A DNA stretch of 64,000 nt from Cenococcum geophilum 1.58 (GCA_001692895.1 KV748186.1:2967785-3031784); one strand, 5' to 3'. Positions 1-12,092 are shown, counted from the stretch's first letter. The notes: generated from the letters alone by a model not told the origin. Numbers and translations: made by a program.

Positions 1-906
1 GGGGTTGCTCTTAAGGTTAGTATAGTAGTGGTTAAGTGCTAGGCCGCGCAGTATGGTAGAGTAGGCTTGGCTAAACTTTTGTTTAGGAATATTAGCCTTC
101 TAACAGAGGTCCGTAAAAATGGTTAGTTTAAAGTTAAAGTTATTATTTTTACCGCTGTACTTAGATTCGTTGGTATAGAGCTTAGCTAAGTTGGCTAGTT
201 CCTTACCATAGGTCTTTACTTAGGTAGGTTACGGGTCTATGGCTTGCGGATCTATAGCTTGCGGATATGTGGCTTATGGATCTATAGCTTACGGATATAT
301 GGCTTGTGGATCTATAGCTTACGGATATATAGTTTGCGGATCTGTGGCTTGAGCAGCGGAAGTATTTTGGTCCGTATTTTGGTTTACAGGGGTATTACGG
401 TCCGTAACTTGGGTACTAGGTGTGCTCTAGCCCGTAAGATTAATTCTAAAGGCGTTTAGGTCTATAGGACGAATTTAGTTAAGTGGGTTAGGTATAAGGC
501 TAGCGATTATATTAAGTTTGGAAGAAGCAAAGAGTTCCTTAGTAGTATTAAACTGGTCTAGGATTTCTTCCTTAGTCCATTCCGTTTNGTCCTCCTNATN
601 TATTGNATTATATAAAGACCGTNNAANAGTNACGTGTTTATCTTTTTTAACCCATACGCCGTGGTTACGGAGGAGGGTTTATAGGTTACGGATGGTCATA
701 AGGCTGCAGGCCTTAAAAGTAGCTTCCGTAAAGTCCGCAAAGTCTTCCTTATATTGCTCCCACATGTTATTGTTTATAGGCTTAAAGTATCCGTATTTAA
801 GGAGTTTAAATTAAATATAGTCGTTAACGTTATTTATAGACGTAAGGTCGACTCCTTAACTCCACTTCTTTTAACCTTTACTGACTTGCTTACTAATATC
901 TGCCAT
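1..906 (-). mobile_element. LTR-retroelement gag relic (E)
   Basis: Read on the minus strand, this stretch starts with a possible Met codon near 906 (MADIS...) and runs off the left edge of the window. It has the composition of a fungal retroelement Gag: a charged N-terminal half, a low-complexity middle made of a 5-residue repeat (positions 236-355), and a conserved-looking segment near the left edge resembling the gag core (FNFKLTIF-like, then GLAL). It is a decayed, RIP-altered fossil with several breaks. The family is not resolved between Gypsy and Copia. Confidence 0.5.
236..355. repeat. 15-bp tandem repeat, 8 copies
   Basis: Eight consecutive 15-bp units of the form TCTATAGCTTGCGGA. 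The length is a multiple of three, so on the minus strand it encodes a repeated five-residue motif close to D/Y-P-Q-A-I inside the gag relic. Confidence 0.85.
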
Positions 907-1506
907 ACTGTGTAGTATTATACGTAGCGGGTAGAAGGGTCTTATAGTGGTCCGTAAAGGCGGATAATGGGTCCGTAAGGGTTTGTAAAAGGGTAAGGGG
1001 TTTCTATAAGGGCTTATAACAGTCCATAAAGGTAATTAACGGGTCCGTAGCGGTTTATAAAAGGGTAAGGGGTCTCCGTAAGGGGTCTAGGGGAGGTGTA
1101 GTAAGGATAGGGGTTTAAGGTTTAAGGGTAGGGGGTTCCTATACAGGTCTATATTCGCGTTTATTATACTTCTAGTAAACCGTACTAAGACTTAAATAAG
1201 TATATAGAGTTGGTAATAGGTCCGTAATTCCTAACTTCTAACCTTTTAGTAGGTCGTACTAGGATATGAACGGGTGGTCGCTATTAAGTATCGCTCGGGG
1301 GGAGGTGTTAAGTAATTGCTAATCTATGCGCGCTCACTAATTAGTGTTTGTACCAATTTAATAGTACAAGTGAGTTATGTCTAGGGGCACGAAATACGTA
1401 TAGTATTATATGCTCATTTAGACGGTGGTGACTGTCGATTGTATGAAGCAGACTACGTAGTCTATATACTGATACGCCTCCCCCCTAATTAGTTAGTACT
1501 TCAGAA
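907..1506. other. non-coding, probable leader/LTR of relic E
   Basis: No reading frame of note. It is G-rich on the plus strand with repeated GGTCCGTAA words and AAGGGTAAGGGG stretches. It lies just upstream (minus-strand sense) of the gag relic, so it may be leader or LTR sequence, but I cannot define termini. Confidence 0.35.
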
Positions 1507-1590
1507 GTGCACCAGACGCGTAAGCGGGTGGTTGGTGCACCAAACGCGTAAACGCGTACTCGGCGTACCAAGCGCGTAAGCACGCGGTTA
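1507..1590. repeat. 28-bp tandem repeat, 3 copies
   Basis: Three diverged 28-bp units begin at 1,507, 1,535 and 1,563, each built on GTGCACCA followed by ACGCGTAAGCG. They are unusually rich in CpG for the surroundings and lie just left of the Gypsy A2 junction. Confidence 0.8.
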
Positions 1591-1615
1591 GTACGACAGG
1601 TGCTGTAATTATACA

Positions 1616-3659
1616 TATACTAACCTGGTAAACTTAATTAAAAGCCGAACTTATTAATATAATAATTATAAGACTTATCTATAAACGCCTCTAATAAACG
1701 AATTATAAATTAATTACGAATTTTACTGCCCCCTAAACGTTTTAAAAAACTATACCCTATATTTCTAAATGCGGAGCTTAATAGGAATAAATTAGAAATT
1801 AATAGAATATAAATATAAGAATAGCCCTTAGATAGTAGATATAATAAAAGCAATTTAAATAGGGAAACGGTAATATAAGGATATTACACTCGCTAAATAT
1901 AAAATCCGTAATAATTGGTTATACTATTAATAAAAGATAGTAATCCCAAATTCCGAACCCTTATAATTTAAGATACTCGAATTTATATATAATTCCCCTA
2001 TAGTAGGGCATCCGGGCCGTATAAAGACCTATAAGATTATCTAATAAGTATATTACTAGCCTATAATGCACGACTATATATAAAAATATATTTAAGTATA
2101 TAGAATATATGTATATGGAAGACCTCTTATATAAAGAAGTAAGGAGTACTTTAACTACTACTAATTCTAATACAAAGATGGCGAGATATTTTAATTAACT
2201 TTATAGTTAACCTACCTAATAGTAATAAGTTTACGAATGTTATAGTAGTTATTAACCGTCTTATAAAAATGCGATATATAATTCCTATAGACTTAATTAA
2301 TGCAATATTAGTAGCTAAATATTTTATTAAGTATATCTTTAAGCTACACAAACTTCCTAATTTAATAATATCTAACTACGGAAGCTAGTTTATTTTAGAT
2401 TTCTAGTAAGCCCTATATAAATAATTAAGTATATAAATATAACTCTTAACTATATTTTATCTAGAGATAGACGGTTAAACTAAAATTATAAACGCGATTA
2501 TAAAATAATACCTATAAATATACTACTCCTACCTATAAGACGATTAGGAAAAGTGGCTATCTTTAGCTAAGTTTATTATAAATAATACAAGAAATAAATT
2601 AATAGGCGTAATACCGTTTTACGTAACCTACGGATAAAACCCTTAACTTAGATTTAAACTATAACCTAAAATTAATATAACAGGACCTATAATTAAGAGG
2701 ATTTAATTAATTTATACGTATAACTTTACTAATTAAATAAAGCAGTTAACGGAACTATTATAAAGTAAATTAGTATATACTTAAATAGTATAGGAATAGC
2801 ATATAAATAAAGGATGAGCTCCTATATAGGACTTTAAGGAAGGTAATATAGTTTACCTAAATATATAAAACCTAAAGACTTAATAACCCTTAAAGAAACT
2901 AAACTGGAAGTTTGTAGGCCTATACTAAATTAAGAAGAAACTAAGCCCGTATACTTATAAGCTTAAACTACTAACTAAAATAAAAATATATCTAATATTT
3001 TGTATAAAATTACTATAACCCTTAAAATGTAAACCTATAACTCGCAAAGTGCCACTACTACTTTTTATAATTATTAATAACGGTAACAGTTCTTACTTTA
3101 TTAACTTAATTAATAATATATAATAAAAAACATAATCTAAACAATTTAAACTTCTTATTAAGTGGGAAGGATATAAAATATAAACCTAGAAAATCTATAA
3201 CTAGATTAAGGCCAACGCGCTATCCTTAGTAAAAGAATTTTATAAGGACTATCCTTCGCGGCCTACTTTAGCTAAATAGACACGATATAAAGGTAAATAA
3301 TTACCGCCTAATATAAATATATAAAAAACGATAATAAGAACTTAAAATATATTATAATGTTTATAATACGGTTATATAATATATAAGATATTAAGGAACT
3401 TTAACTAGCGGTTAAAGTTATCTAATTAGTTAGATTTGCCTTACTAAGACCTACTACAAAGATATTAGTTTAGCTTATCGCCTTAACCAAGCTAATAGCG
3501 ATTTTTTATACCGGGTATAGAAAATCCTAATTAGCCTACTTAATAATTAAAACTGGTAAAACCCTATACTACTACCTAACGCGAAAATATAACACGCGAT
3601 AAGTTATAAGTCTTAATTAAAATTAAATTATTTAGACCTTTAGCTAAAAGGGGGGGTAA
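1616..3659 (+). mobile_element. Gypsy A2, 3' internal part (fossil)
   Basis: This segment matches 21,070-22,557 plus 24,162-24,754 of Gypsy A1 almost base for base, so it is a second copy of the same family. Parts in order are the end of RNase H, integrase (about 1,650-2,900) and a chromodomain (about 3,130-3,280, with a K-W-E-G-Y core), followed by a G-rich tract just before the 3' LTR. Its 5' half is absent from this window. It is RIP-altered with many breaks. It differs from A1 in lacking the X3 insertion between integrase and chromodomain. Confidence 0.85.
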
Positions 3660-3781
3660 TATAACGGGACTAGCTTAGTTATAGTATAAATATCTTAGTA
3701 AAATACTTAACAGATAAATTCTAACGCTTTAATTAAATTCTATTAAAGTCTGTTAAAGACCGCGTGTATATATACGCACGC
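3660..3781 (+). repeat. Gypsy A2 3' LTR, left piece
   Basis: Starts TATAACGGGAC, matching the TGTAAC start of the A1 LTRs. The LTR is interrupted by LINE1 at 3,782 and resumes at 9,374. Confidence 0.85.
3767..3781. repeat. LINE1 target-site duplication, left
   Basis: The 15 bases tatatatacgcacgc occur here and again at 9,359-9,373 on the far side of LINE1. The uninterrupted A1 LTRs carry a single close copy. Confidence 0.9.
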
Positions 3782-4289
3782 GAAATTCTTTTGGAGCTCT
3801 TGCTGCACCTGGCCCAAAAAGACCAAAACTAACCAAAAGAACACTAAAAAACACTTAGAGAATCCCCCTGAGATGTATGCATCGTAGGGGAGGCACACGT
3901 CGAGCGACGGTGGTTTGTATTCGCGCGCGTCCACTAGAACCACGCCTAGCAATAGACCCCCATAATAAGAACGGGCGAATACTACACCATAAAGCGGGAA
4001 GACCTCCATTAAGAAGGCATCTAATAAAATATAAAGCCTATTAGACGCGTTTAGTATCCGCAGCTATAGGGGAGTAACCGTTAGCTATAACGAACTAATA
4101 TAGCTAGTAGAATGGCTCCGCTAGTTTAGTAAACCTTAGGCGCCCCTCTAGTAAACCCTTAATTAAATCCTCCAACGGCTAAGTAAAATTAAAAATAAAT
4201 AAAACTCCTCCTTACCGGCGAACCGCACCTAGGCTGCCGTAGCTGCGCTTTTATAGTATAGGGTACCTACCCCCCTAAAGATAATAATA

Positions 4290-5150
4290 ACTGGGTATAT
4301 AATTATAATATAACCAAATATAGAAAAAGTAGAGGGGCTTAGGGGATAATTAGAAATAGAAGTCCTTACGGAGATTTATAAAGAGGTTTACAACGCTATT
4401 ATAGTCCGATACCTTAGGAGCGGAGATATTAGAGTTACCTTAAAGGACTAATAGGTAAAGGAACAAGCCGTAAAGGTAGGGGATAGGCTAGGAGAATGTA
4501 TTGGCATAAAAGTACTTCGTGAAGATTACCCAGTTAAAGTCCTAGCGGTCCCCCTAAGCCTTAGGGTAGAAAAAGGACGCCAGGTGGATAATATAGCAAC
4601 TATATATAAGATAATAAAACAAACGGAACGCCTTATACTAGGACTTAAGATTACCCAAATCTAATAACTTTAATAAGAAAATATAAACTAAGTATATAAT
4701 AAGAATAATAAGAGGACACGAGGGTTATCAGAGACTTGCTAGGGAGACGCTAGTTAAACGCATAGCTCCCTTATTGTTAGCACACATATACTAGGAATGC
4801 AAAAACTCCTTATCTAAAAAGGTATTATTATAAATGGCCTTATATACGACGCAAGGCTCTATAACTATAAACTCCGCCTAAAATAATACTATCGCTATAT
4901 ATAATAGGGACACACCTAAACTACATACGCAGCACAGGTGTGCTGCGGCTACTATATAGGCCCCTATAATATAAGACACTGCTTAAATTAAGACTAAATA
5001 AAATGTATAAACTGCCACTAAAGCATATATAAGGCGTGGGAGAGAGAAGACTATATTAAATACAGGAGATAGAAGGTAAGGGCTTAACAGCTACAAGAAT
5101 AACTGCACGCTAGGTTATATAAATGGAAATAATAGGCAATAAGCTAGGGG
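4290..5150 (+). pseudogene. LINE1 ORF1 (gag-like) relic
   Basis: A discontinuous frame upstream of the endonuclease, rich in Lys, Glu and Arg codons. Cys and His codons recur around 4,935-5,020, where Tad1-type elements carry CCHC knuckles. It is broken by many RIP-type stops. The call rests mostly on position and on collinearity with 54,000-54,800 in LINE2. Confidence 0.5.
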
Positions 5151-5559
5151 GGCGCAGGTGCCTTTCTAGCGTTTCCTACCTTTAATACTAGGGGGCTAGG
5201 CTAGCCATCCCAAGCCTTAACGGGCTAGAAGCGACGCCACGTGACATTACTAGACCGTATAGGGATATAAGGGTTATAGGGGACACAAGGGAGAGGACGC
5301 CCTATAGGAAGACCCTTATAGATAGCTATAGTAAGCTTAAGACCAGGATAATTAAGAATTAGACTTAACGCGGCAAATATAACATTTATAGCCAACTCTT
5401 AAAGGGTATATAGCCAACTAATAAGAATAGGGGAAGAACTAGAGATAATAATAGATTTAGATATAGAAGCGCTAATAGGAACACAAGATACGGGAATAGA
5501 AAGCTTTATATAAAATGAGTAGTAACTAGGGTGTAGATATAAGAGATAGAAGTTCTAAA

Positions 5560-8500
5560 TATCCTAGAGAAAGTGGAAATAGGAGAAGTAAGGAATAAAG
5601 GAGAGGTAAAGGACCCTTGCTAGGGGTCCGCCACCTATTTATTATACAGTATAACTGTGGTAACACAAACCACCGTCTTATAAGGCCCTTACTAGACAGC
5701 CTAGACCTAGAAAAATACTATATCCTTACTATATAAGAGCTATATTATAATACCTACACACAATTAATATACTGCCCCTAAGGATTCCAGCTCCTATATA
5801 AACTAAAAGCAGCCATACGCGTGTGCTTTATAATCAGTAGGGCTATCAGCCTATCCTTATAGTTATAGCAGGCAGTTAACCTAGATATTGTAGTTATAAT
5901 AATATAGATATATAGGGGACCGGTATAGATTATTAACGTATATAACCCTAGGGTTAAAGGGGTCCCATAAATAGAGAATATTATATTAGTAATAAGCTTA
6001 CTTAGAACCAAAGGTATAGAGTTTATTCTATTAGGAGATATAAACCTCCACTACCCGCGGTAGGGGGGTATCTATATTGCTGCTAAACAATAGGTAGAGT
6101 GCCTACTAAGAGCTATAGACACCTAGGGCCTTAAGCTAGCTACCCCCCTAGGAGCAATTATATAGCAACGAGGCACCGCTAGAAGTATAATCGACCTTAC
6201 ATTTATGGATAAAGGCCTATACTAAAGACTCGAAAAATACAACCCTAAAGAAGAATAGGTACTCGCTTTAGACTATATCCCTATCTAAATATAGCTAGAT
6301 CTAAATATTAAGGCGTAATTAAATAGCAAAAGATACGCAATAAGAAAGCTTAAGATAGATAGCTTCCTTAGTATAGTTAAATAACAACTTTAAGACCTAG
6401 AAGAAATCCACCCGATATTAAACAAGCGGGGCTTATTAGCTACCCCTAAGGAAATCGACTGAAGACTAGAAAGGATCTAGGCAGCAATTAAAAATGGGCT
6501 AGAAGAGCACTGCCTAGTCTTAAAACTGGGCCCCTATACGCGATACGCATGGTCCATATAATACGCGGTTTTTGTTACCAGCTAATAACAAGTAAAAAGA
6601 AAATACATAAGTAGCTATAATCCTAAAGATAAGAGATAATATAAAGACATAAGAAACCAGCTAAAGAATACCCTAAAAAAAGAAGTAAGGAATAGCTGGA
6701 GACGGTTTATAAATGAGCATACTATTAACCCAAGCCTCCCCCATAATAAAGGTCTTTAGAGGATAGCAAAATAGGTAAAGAGAAAGGCGGGACGTCTAGT
6801 AGAAGACCTATACCTTCCGCCCCTGCGAAGACTAGGTAAATTACTAGCTATAAATAACAATGATAAGAAGGCAAAGATCCTTATAGAAAGATTTTTCCCT
6901 TAACCAGCTTTAGCAGACCTTAGTAATATTACAGGTAAAGCACCAGTGACTCGCCTAAGGGTTAATAGCGACATAATAACCGAAGAAATGGCTAGAACTA
7001 TTAGCCGCCTCTTAAATAATATAGTACTAGGACCAGATGGAATCCTAAATAAAGCCCTAAAGACCTACGGACTATTAATAGCACCTTAGCTTGCGGATAT
7101 AGCTAGAGTATACTTTGTAATAGGCTACTACCTAAGACTTAGAAGAGCTATAACAACGTTTATCCTATATAAAGAAGGTAAAGTAGACTACTTATTCCTA
7201 GGGAGCTATCGCCCTATTGCCTTAGAGAATACCCTAAGCAAGATCTTAGAAAGGGTAATAGCGGACTATATAGTAGATACGGCTAAGGAATACGCCCTAC
7301 TACTATAAAGCTAAATAGGGGTAAGAAAGAACCGCTTAATACTATCAGCATTTACGCTACTTGCTACCACCATTAAATCTATATGGGCGATACGAAGGGA
7401 CTTTGTAGTATTAATGCTTAGCCTAGATATTAGTGGCGCCTACAACAATATACCCTACAAGCATCTCCTATATATCCTTAGGGCAAAAGGCTTCCCAAAA
7501 TAGATTATATAATTTGTTTAAGGGTTTATAGGTTAAAAAGAAACATTACTAGTCTTCAGCGGATACTAAAGCCCCCCTATTGCAGTTATAACAGGAATAC
7601 CATAAGGATTACCNCTCTCGCCTATACTCTTCCTTTTCTTTATAAGCAACTTACTTAACTCCTTTAAGGAAGGGGCGACCTAGGGGATAGGCTTTATTAA
7701 TAATATAAACCTAATTATATACGGGCTAACAGCCGCAGAGAATTGCAGAACACTAGAGAAAGTATATAACACTTATATAAAATAGGCAAGACGATATAGA
7801 GTCTAATTCTTACCAGAGAAATACTAGCTAATCCATTTTATAAGAAAACGCAACTAATCTGCAGATCTCTAGCACATAATTCGCATTTAAGGCTTTAGGG
7901 GTTAACTAGTTTAGGGCCTAAGAGTACTAAGAGTATAGGTAGACAATAAGCTCTAATAGAGCGCATATACGGCGCAAGCGGCCTGTAAGGGCTAAGTATA
8001 GTATATTATATTATTTAGGATCGTCAATTCTATATAGGGACTATGCTTCTAGAGGTTACGCCTACTATACATAGTAGTTATCTGGCTAACTATAACGTAT
8101 AGGTCCAGTATCTGGGCCATTAGAGAATCTAAGAAAGGCCCCCCTAAATCGCTCCTTAAACTACTCTAAAAGGTCTAAACAGCCTGCCTCTAGAGTATAA
8201 TAGGCGGATATAAGCGAACGGCCACAGCACTGCTTAAGAAGGAAGCTAATATTCCCCCCCTATAACTATATATTAAAGCCGCTGCAATATAAAGGGCATA
8301 AAAGGAACGCAACTCTAATATTATAAAGTATATTAAGACACGCCTAAATAAACTATAGAGGGACCCTAAGGCGCCTTATAGGAGAATAAACCAATAACCC
8401 TAAAGTAGGGAAGATATATTAGAGAAACAGGTAAAGAAAGCAAAAGAAAAATAGTGCTACTTTAGGGCCTAGGCCCATATAGAGGAGGAAGGAAGACGTA

Positions 8501-9000
8501 TAAGAGGCTAGCAAGGATAACAGCAAGAGAGAGAAAGGAGTTAAAGTAGAGCATAAAAGAACGCCGGGAAACTATCTACCGCAATATAATACTGGCTAGA
8601 CTAACGCTAGAGAGGCGTATAGGAGTTAAAGGTATAGAGGCTGACTAAGGTAAGAGAAACCTAAGCTGTAATATGGTTAACGCTATAGGGGGTAAACACT
8701 CTAGGGCTTTAAGAAGGCCTAACGAAGGCAGAAAATATAATAGCAACACTCTTAAGAACAGGAATAATAGGACTAAAAGACTGGCTCTACTAGGTGGGTG
8801 TCCTAGTAGGTAGCCTAAGATGCGAATGTAGCTAGCCAAGATAGACACCAAAACACGTAATACTGTTATGCCCCTTACGCACTAACTAAGAAGTAATACT
8901 CTTAGTAGCTAGCACAGAGAACTATAAGATACTGCTCTTAATATAAAAAGGCCTTAAGGCGGTAACCTAGTGGCTTATTAGCTAAAATATACTAAACTAG
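5560..9000 (+). pseudogene. LINE1 ORF2 relic: endonuclease, reverse transcriptase
   Basis: Endonuclease landmarks on the plus strand are QYNCG near 5,650, an IQE motif near 5,730, GDINLHYPR near 6,040 and an IDLTF motif near 6,190. RT landmarks are GPDGI near 7,025, LSLDISGAYNN near 7,420 (motif A), a GIPQG-type motif near 7,590, and FINN near 7,700 where FADD/FVDD is expected, so the catalytic aspartates are changed in the G-to-A direction RIP produces. The C-terminus near 8,820-8,880 has a C-x-C...H...C cluster typical of the end of I/Tad ORF2 proteins. Stops are scattered throughout. Confidence 0.85.
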
Positions 9001-9358
9001 TTCCGGGTTGCAAAGGAAATAACAATAGAGGGCGGAGGGGGGGCGAGCAACGGGCGCCCCCTAATGACTCTATAGTAGTAGAGTAAAGTATACAATACTA
9101 GCGCGTCCGTAGGCTTGTTACGGCAGCAGTAGTTCCCAAGGAGGTCAAAAAGTAAAGTAGTAGGAGCACTACAGGTAACTCGCAGGCGCCTCGTAGGCGC
9201 CTTATAGGCGAGTCCCAAAAGGCGGGGAGATGGATCACGGGGTTTTCTTAAGTTAAGTCTTTCTTAATTTGAGTTTTCTCCCCATATATAAATAAGGAGT
9301 AGTCCGCGTGGGCCTAATAGGGATCCGAATCGGACGTTAAGCAATAAATTATTATTAT
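9001..9358 (+). other. LINE1 3' UTR and (ATT)n tail
   Basis: Non-coding tail region shared with LINE2 (about 58,680-59,009). It contains GGCGCC-centred palindromic words near 9,180-9,210 and ends in a short ATT repeat immediately before the target duplication. LINE2 ends instead in an ATAA-type tail. Confidence 0.75.
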
Positions 9359-9373
9359 TATATATACGCACGC
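9359..9373. repeat. LINE1 target-site duplication, right
   Basis: Second copy of tatatatacgcacgc (see 3,767-3,781). Confidence 0.9.
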
Positions 9374-9536
9374 ATTAACCACTAAGCCCCTAACTATTTA
9401 ATTATATAATTCTCTTATTATTTCTTTCTCTTCTTTACACAACGTCTTGTTCTTAGCGAGAGCTATATACCCTAGATTTAGATAGAATTTATATTATTCC
9501 TTCAAATCTTCCCTAAAGTCTCTTTACGCCCTTATA
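9374..9536 (+). repeat. Gypsy A2 3' LTR, right piece
   Basis: Continues the LTR split by LINE1 and ends in CCTTATA, as the A1 5' LTR does. Together the two pieces give about 285 bp against 303 bp in A1. Sequence to the right belongs to Gypsy C, so A2 inserted into that element. Confidence 0.85.
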
Positions 9537-10283
9537 ATTATAATACCCCTAGGGGTGACAATAAAGCCTAGGAACTTAACGTTTTTAATATAAAAGATAT
9601 ATTTTAATAGTTTGGTATATAGGCCCTAAGCACAAAGCTGTCGCAGTACCTACTTAATGTGCTTAACGTGCTTAACCTCGTTATTTAAGTAAATAAGAAT
9701 ATTATTTAGGTAAACTATATAGATAGTATCTACTAGGGTTTCTAGAGCTTTATAAATATAGCTCTAGAATATTATAGGGGCGTTAGTAAGACTAAAGGGC
9801 ATTACTAGGTACTTAAAGTAACTATAGCGTGTTTTAAATACGGTCTTCTATTTATCTCCCTTTTTAATATAAATTCTATAGTATGTATTATAAAGATTTA
9901 GCTTTATAAATATCTTTATATAGCTAAGCCTATTAAAGAGTTCGCTAATTAGCAGTAGGGGGTACTAATTCTTAATTGTGATCTTGTTTAGGCGCCTATA
10001 GTTAACGTATAGCCGTATTATACTGTCTGCTTTTGGTATAAAGAGGATAGGCGCTCTAGTAGGCGACTTACTAGGCCTAATTTAGCCCCTATTAAGAGCA
10101 CTATCTAGGTACTTTTATAAGATCTATAACTCTTTCTATAAGAGGTTATAGAGGGGCATTTACGGTAGCGTTTTACCTTCTTCTAAATCGATTATATGGT
10201 TATACTTAGAGTTCTATAGTAGTATGCTTACTAGTTTATTAGAGAAGATATTAATTTCCTCCTTATATATATTTAGTAGGCTA
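9537..10283 (-). mobile_element. Gypsy C reverse transcriptase (fossil)
   Basis: Minus-strand translation shows a Gypsy RT in order: an IRPSKSP-like entry, a PILFIPK core, NYRRLN, FTKLNLYN, a VMPF motif, and a YLNNILIY region. It is bounded by Gypsy A2 on the left and by X1 on the right; the rest of this element continues at 12,580. It is RIP-altered with many breaks. Confidence 0.85.
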
Positions 10284-10312
10284 CATTAGGATTATTTTTT
10301 TGGGCGCGTTGT

Positions 10313-10458
10313 TGCAGCCGAAAATTGGGGTCTGCTTAACTCGCTTAAGTCGCAATTTTAGCAATTTGCGGCGATTTGCAGCGATTTACAGGCTACTTTG
10401 TGTAAATTGCTAAAATTATAACTTAAGCGACTTAAGCAGACCCTAATTTTTGGCTGCA
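10313..10458. repeat. X1 subterminal hairpin
   Basis: Two arms of about 55 bp (10,313-10,367 and 10,403-10,458) are near-perfect inverted copies, each with GTCTGCTTAA and CTTAAGTCGC-type words, around a spacer of about 35 bp. Confidence 0.85.
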
Positions 10459-10496
10459 ATAAAAATGCAATAAATGTAATAAAAATACTATAAAAC

Positions 10497-11357
10497 TGTA
10501 TAAAGCGCTGCACGAAGCTCTATATAAAGCTCTATATAAAGCTTTGCACGAGGTTCTATATAAGGCTCTATATAAAGCTCTACGTATAGAGGCTGTATAT
10601 AAAGCTCTATATAAAGCTCTATACGAAGCTTTACACGAAGCTCTATACAAAGCTCTATACGAAGCTCTATACGAAGCTCTATACGAAGCTCTATATAAAG
10701 CTCTATACAAAGCTCTATACGAAGCTCTATATAAAGCTTTACACGAGGCTCTATATAAGGCTCTATACGAAGCTTTATATATAAAGGCTTTGTATAAGGC
10801 TCTATACAAAGCTCTATACAAGGCTCTATATAAAGCTCTGCACTAAGCTCTATATAAAGCTCTACACGAAGCTCTACATAAAGCTCTATATAAAGCTCTA
10901 TACAAAGCTCTATATAAAGCTCTATATAAAGCTCTATATAAAGCTCTATATAAAGCTTTACATAAGGTTCTATACTAGGGTTTATATAAGGCTCTATATA
11001 AAGGCTCTGCATAAAGCTTTATATAAGACTCTATACAAAGCTCTATACAAGGCTTTATATAAAGCTCTATACGAAGCTCTATATAAAGCTCTATATAAAG
11101 CTTTATACGAGGCTCTACGCGAGGCTCTATATAAAGCTCTATATAAAGCTTTATACAAATCTCTATACAAAGCTTTATATAAGGCTCTACGTAAGGCTCT
11201 ATATAAAGCTCTACATATAAAGGCTCTGCATAAGGCTCTGCACGAAGCTTTGTATAAAGCTCTATATAAAGCTCTATACGAAGCTCTATATATAGAGGCT
11301 CTGTATAAGGCTCTGCGCGAAGCTCTACGCATAGAGGCTCTATACAAAGCTCTATAT
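10497..11357 (-). repeat. X1 array C, 12-bp minisatellite
   Basis: About 70 units of a 12-bp repeat, plus-strand form AAAGCTCTATAC. Because 12 is a multiple of 3, long repetitive frames appear on both strands; they are not genes. The sequence is the RIP-altered form of the GCAGAGCTTCGT units in X2. Confidence 0.9.
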
Positions 11358-11489
11358 TAGGTCCCCGCTATATTCCCAATAGCCTCTATACATACCTCTG
11401 CTAAGTATACCCCCTATATACACCTAGGTAGCCACCTTATTTTTTACCCTTTTTTCCTTATATTCTCCCTACCTAAGGAGACACCAGAA
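11358..11489 (-). other. X1 core 2 spacer
   Basis: Minus-strand sequence matches the spacers at 40,610-40,745 (X2) and 23,655-23,795 (X3): TCCTTAGGTAGGGAG, then GGTAAAAAATAAGGTGGC, then GGGAATATAGCGGGGACC. Confidence 0.8.
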
Positions 11490-11872
11490 CGACAGCTAGT
11501 AGACGACCGTCGCTATCGCTAGACAATCGTCGTTAGAGCTAGACGACCGTCGTTAAAGCTAGACGACTAAAGCTAGAGCTAGACGGCCAGAGCTAGAGCT
11601 AGATGGCTGTCGCTAGAGCTAGACAACCGTCGTCAGAGCTAGAGCTAGATGACCATCGCTAGAGCTAGATAACCGTTGTTAGAGCTAGATAACCGTTGTT
11701 ATTGCTAGACGACCGTCGCCAGAGCTAGACGACCGTTGTTATCGCTAGATAACTGTTGTTAGAGCTGGACGATCGTCGCTAGAGCTAGACGGCCGGAGCT
11801 AGAGCTAGATAACCATCGCTAGAGCTAGACGACCGTCGCTAGAGCTATACGACCGCTGCTAGAGCTATATAA
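11490..11872 (-). repeat. X1 array B, 20-bp minisatellite
   Basis: About 19 units based on GACGACCGTCGCTAGAGCTA. The minus strand corresponds to GTCGTCTGGTTCTGGCGACG of X2 and X3 with RIP-type changes. Confidence 0.85.
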
Positions 11873-11936
11873 TAACCGTTTAAACAACTAGCCAGCGAAC
11901 ACTATAAACGATTTGATTAATCGATTAAATTAAGGT
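11873..11936 (-). other. X1 core 1 spacer
   Basis: Minus-strand words ATCGATTAATCAAATCG and GTTCGCTGGCTAG are shared with core 1 of X2 and X3. Confidence 0.75.
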
Positions 11937-12051
11937 AATATAGACAGGTAGGTATAGGTAGGTAGGCATAGATAGGTAGGTATAGATAGGTAGGTATAGA
12001 TATATAGGTATAGATAGGTAGGCATAGACAGGTAGGTATAGACGGGTAGGT

Positions 12052-12092
<41 letters not shown>

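Larger units (their letters stand above)
3782..9358 (+). mobile_element. LINE1, full-length Tad1-like non-LTR element
   Basis: A 5,577-bp non-LTR retrotransposon flanked by a perfect 15-bp duplication. Plus-strand order is 5' leader, ORF1 relic (about 4,290-5,150), ORF2 relic (APE-type endonuclease, reverse transcriptase, C-terminal Cys/His segment), then a 3' UTR and a short (ATT)n tail rather than poly(A). LINE2 (53,451-59,009) is a collinear second copy of nearly the same length, which supports both ends. RIP has turned many Gln and Trp codons into stops and catalytic Asp codons into Asn, so it cannot be active. It inserted into the 3' LTR of Gypsy A2. Assignment to the Tad1/I group rests on domain order and motifs; the exact clade is inferred. 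Confidence 0.9.

Noticed and set aside
10432-11347. Long open frames on both strands (up to 174 codons)
   Set aside because: They are produced by the 12-bp array C of X1; every unit repeats the same four codons.
11490-11872. CRISPR-like regularly spaced repeats
   Set aside because: Head-to-tail 20-bp units without unique spacers, in a eukaryotic context.
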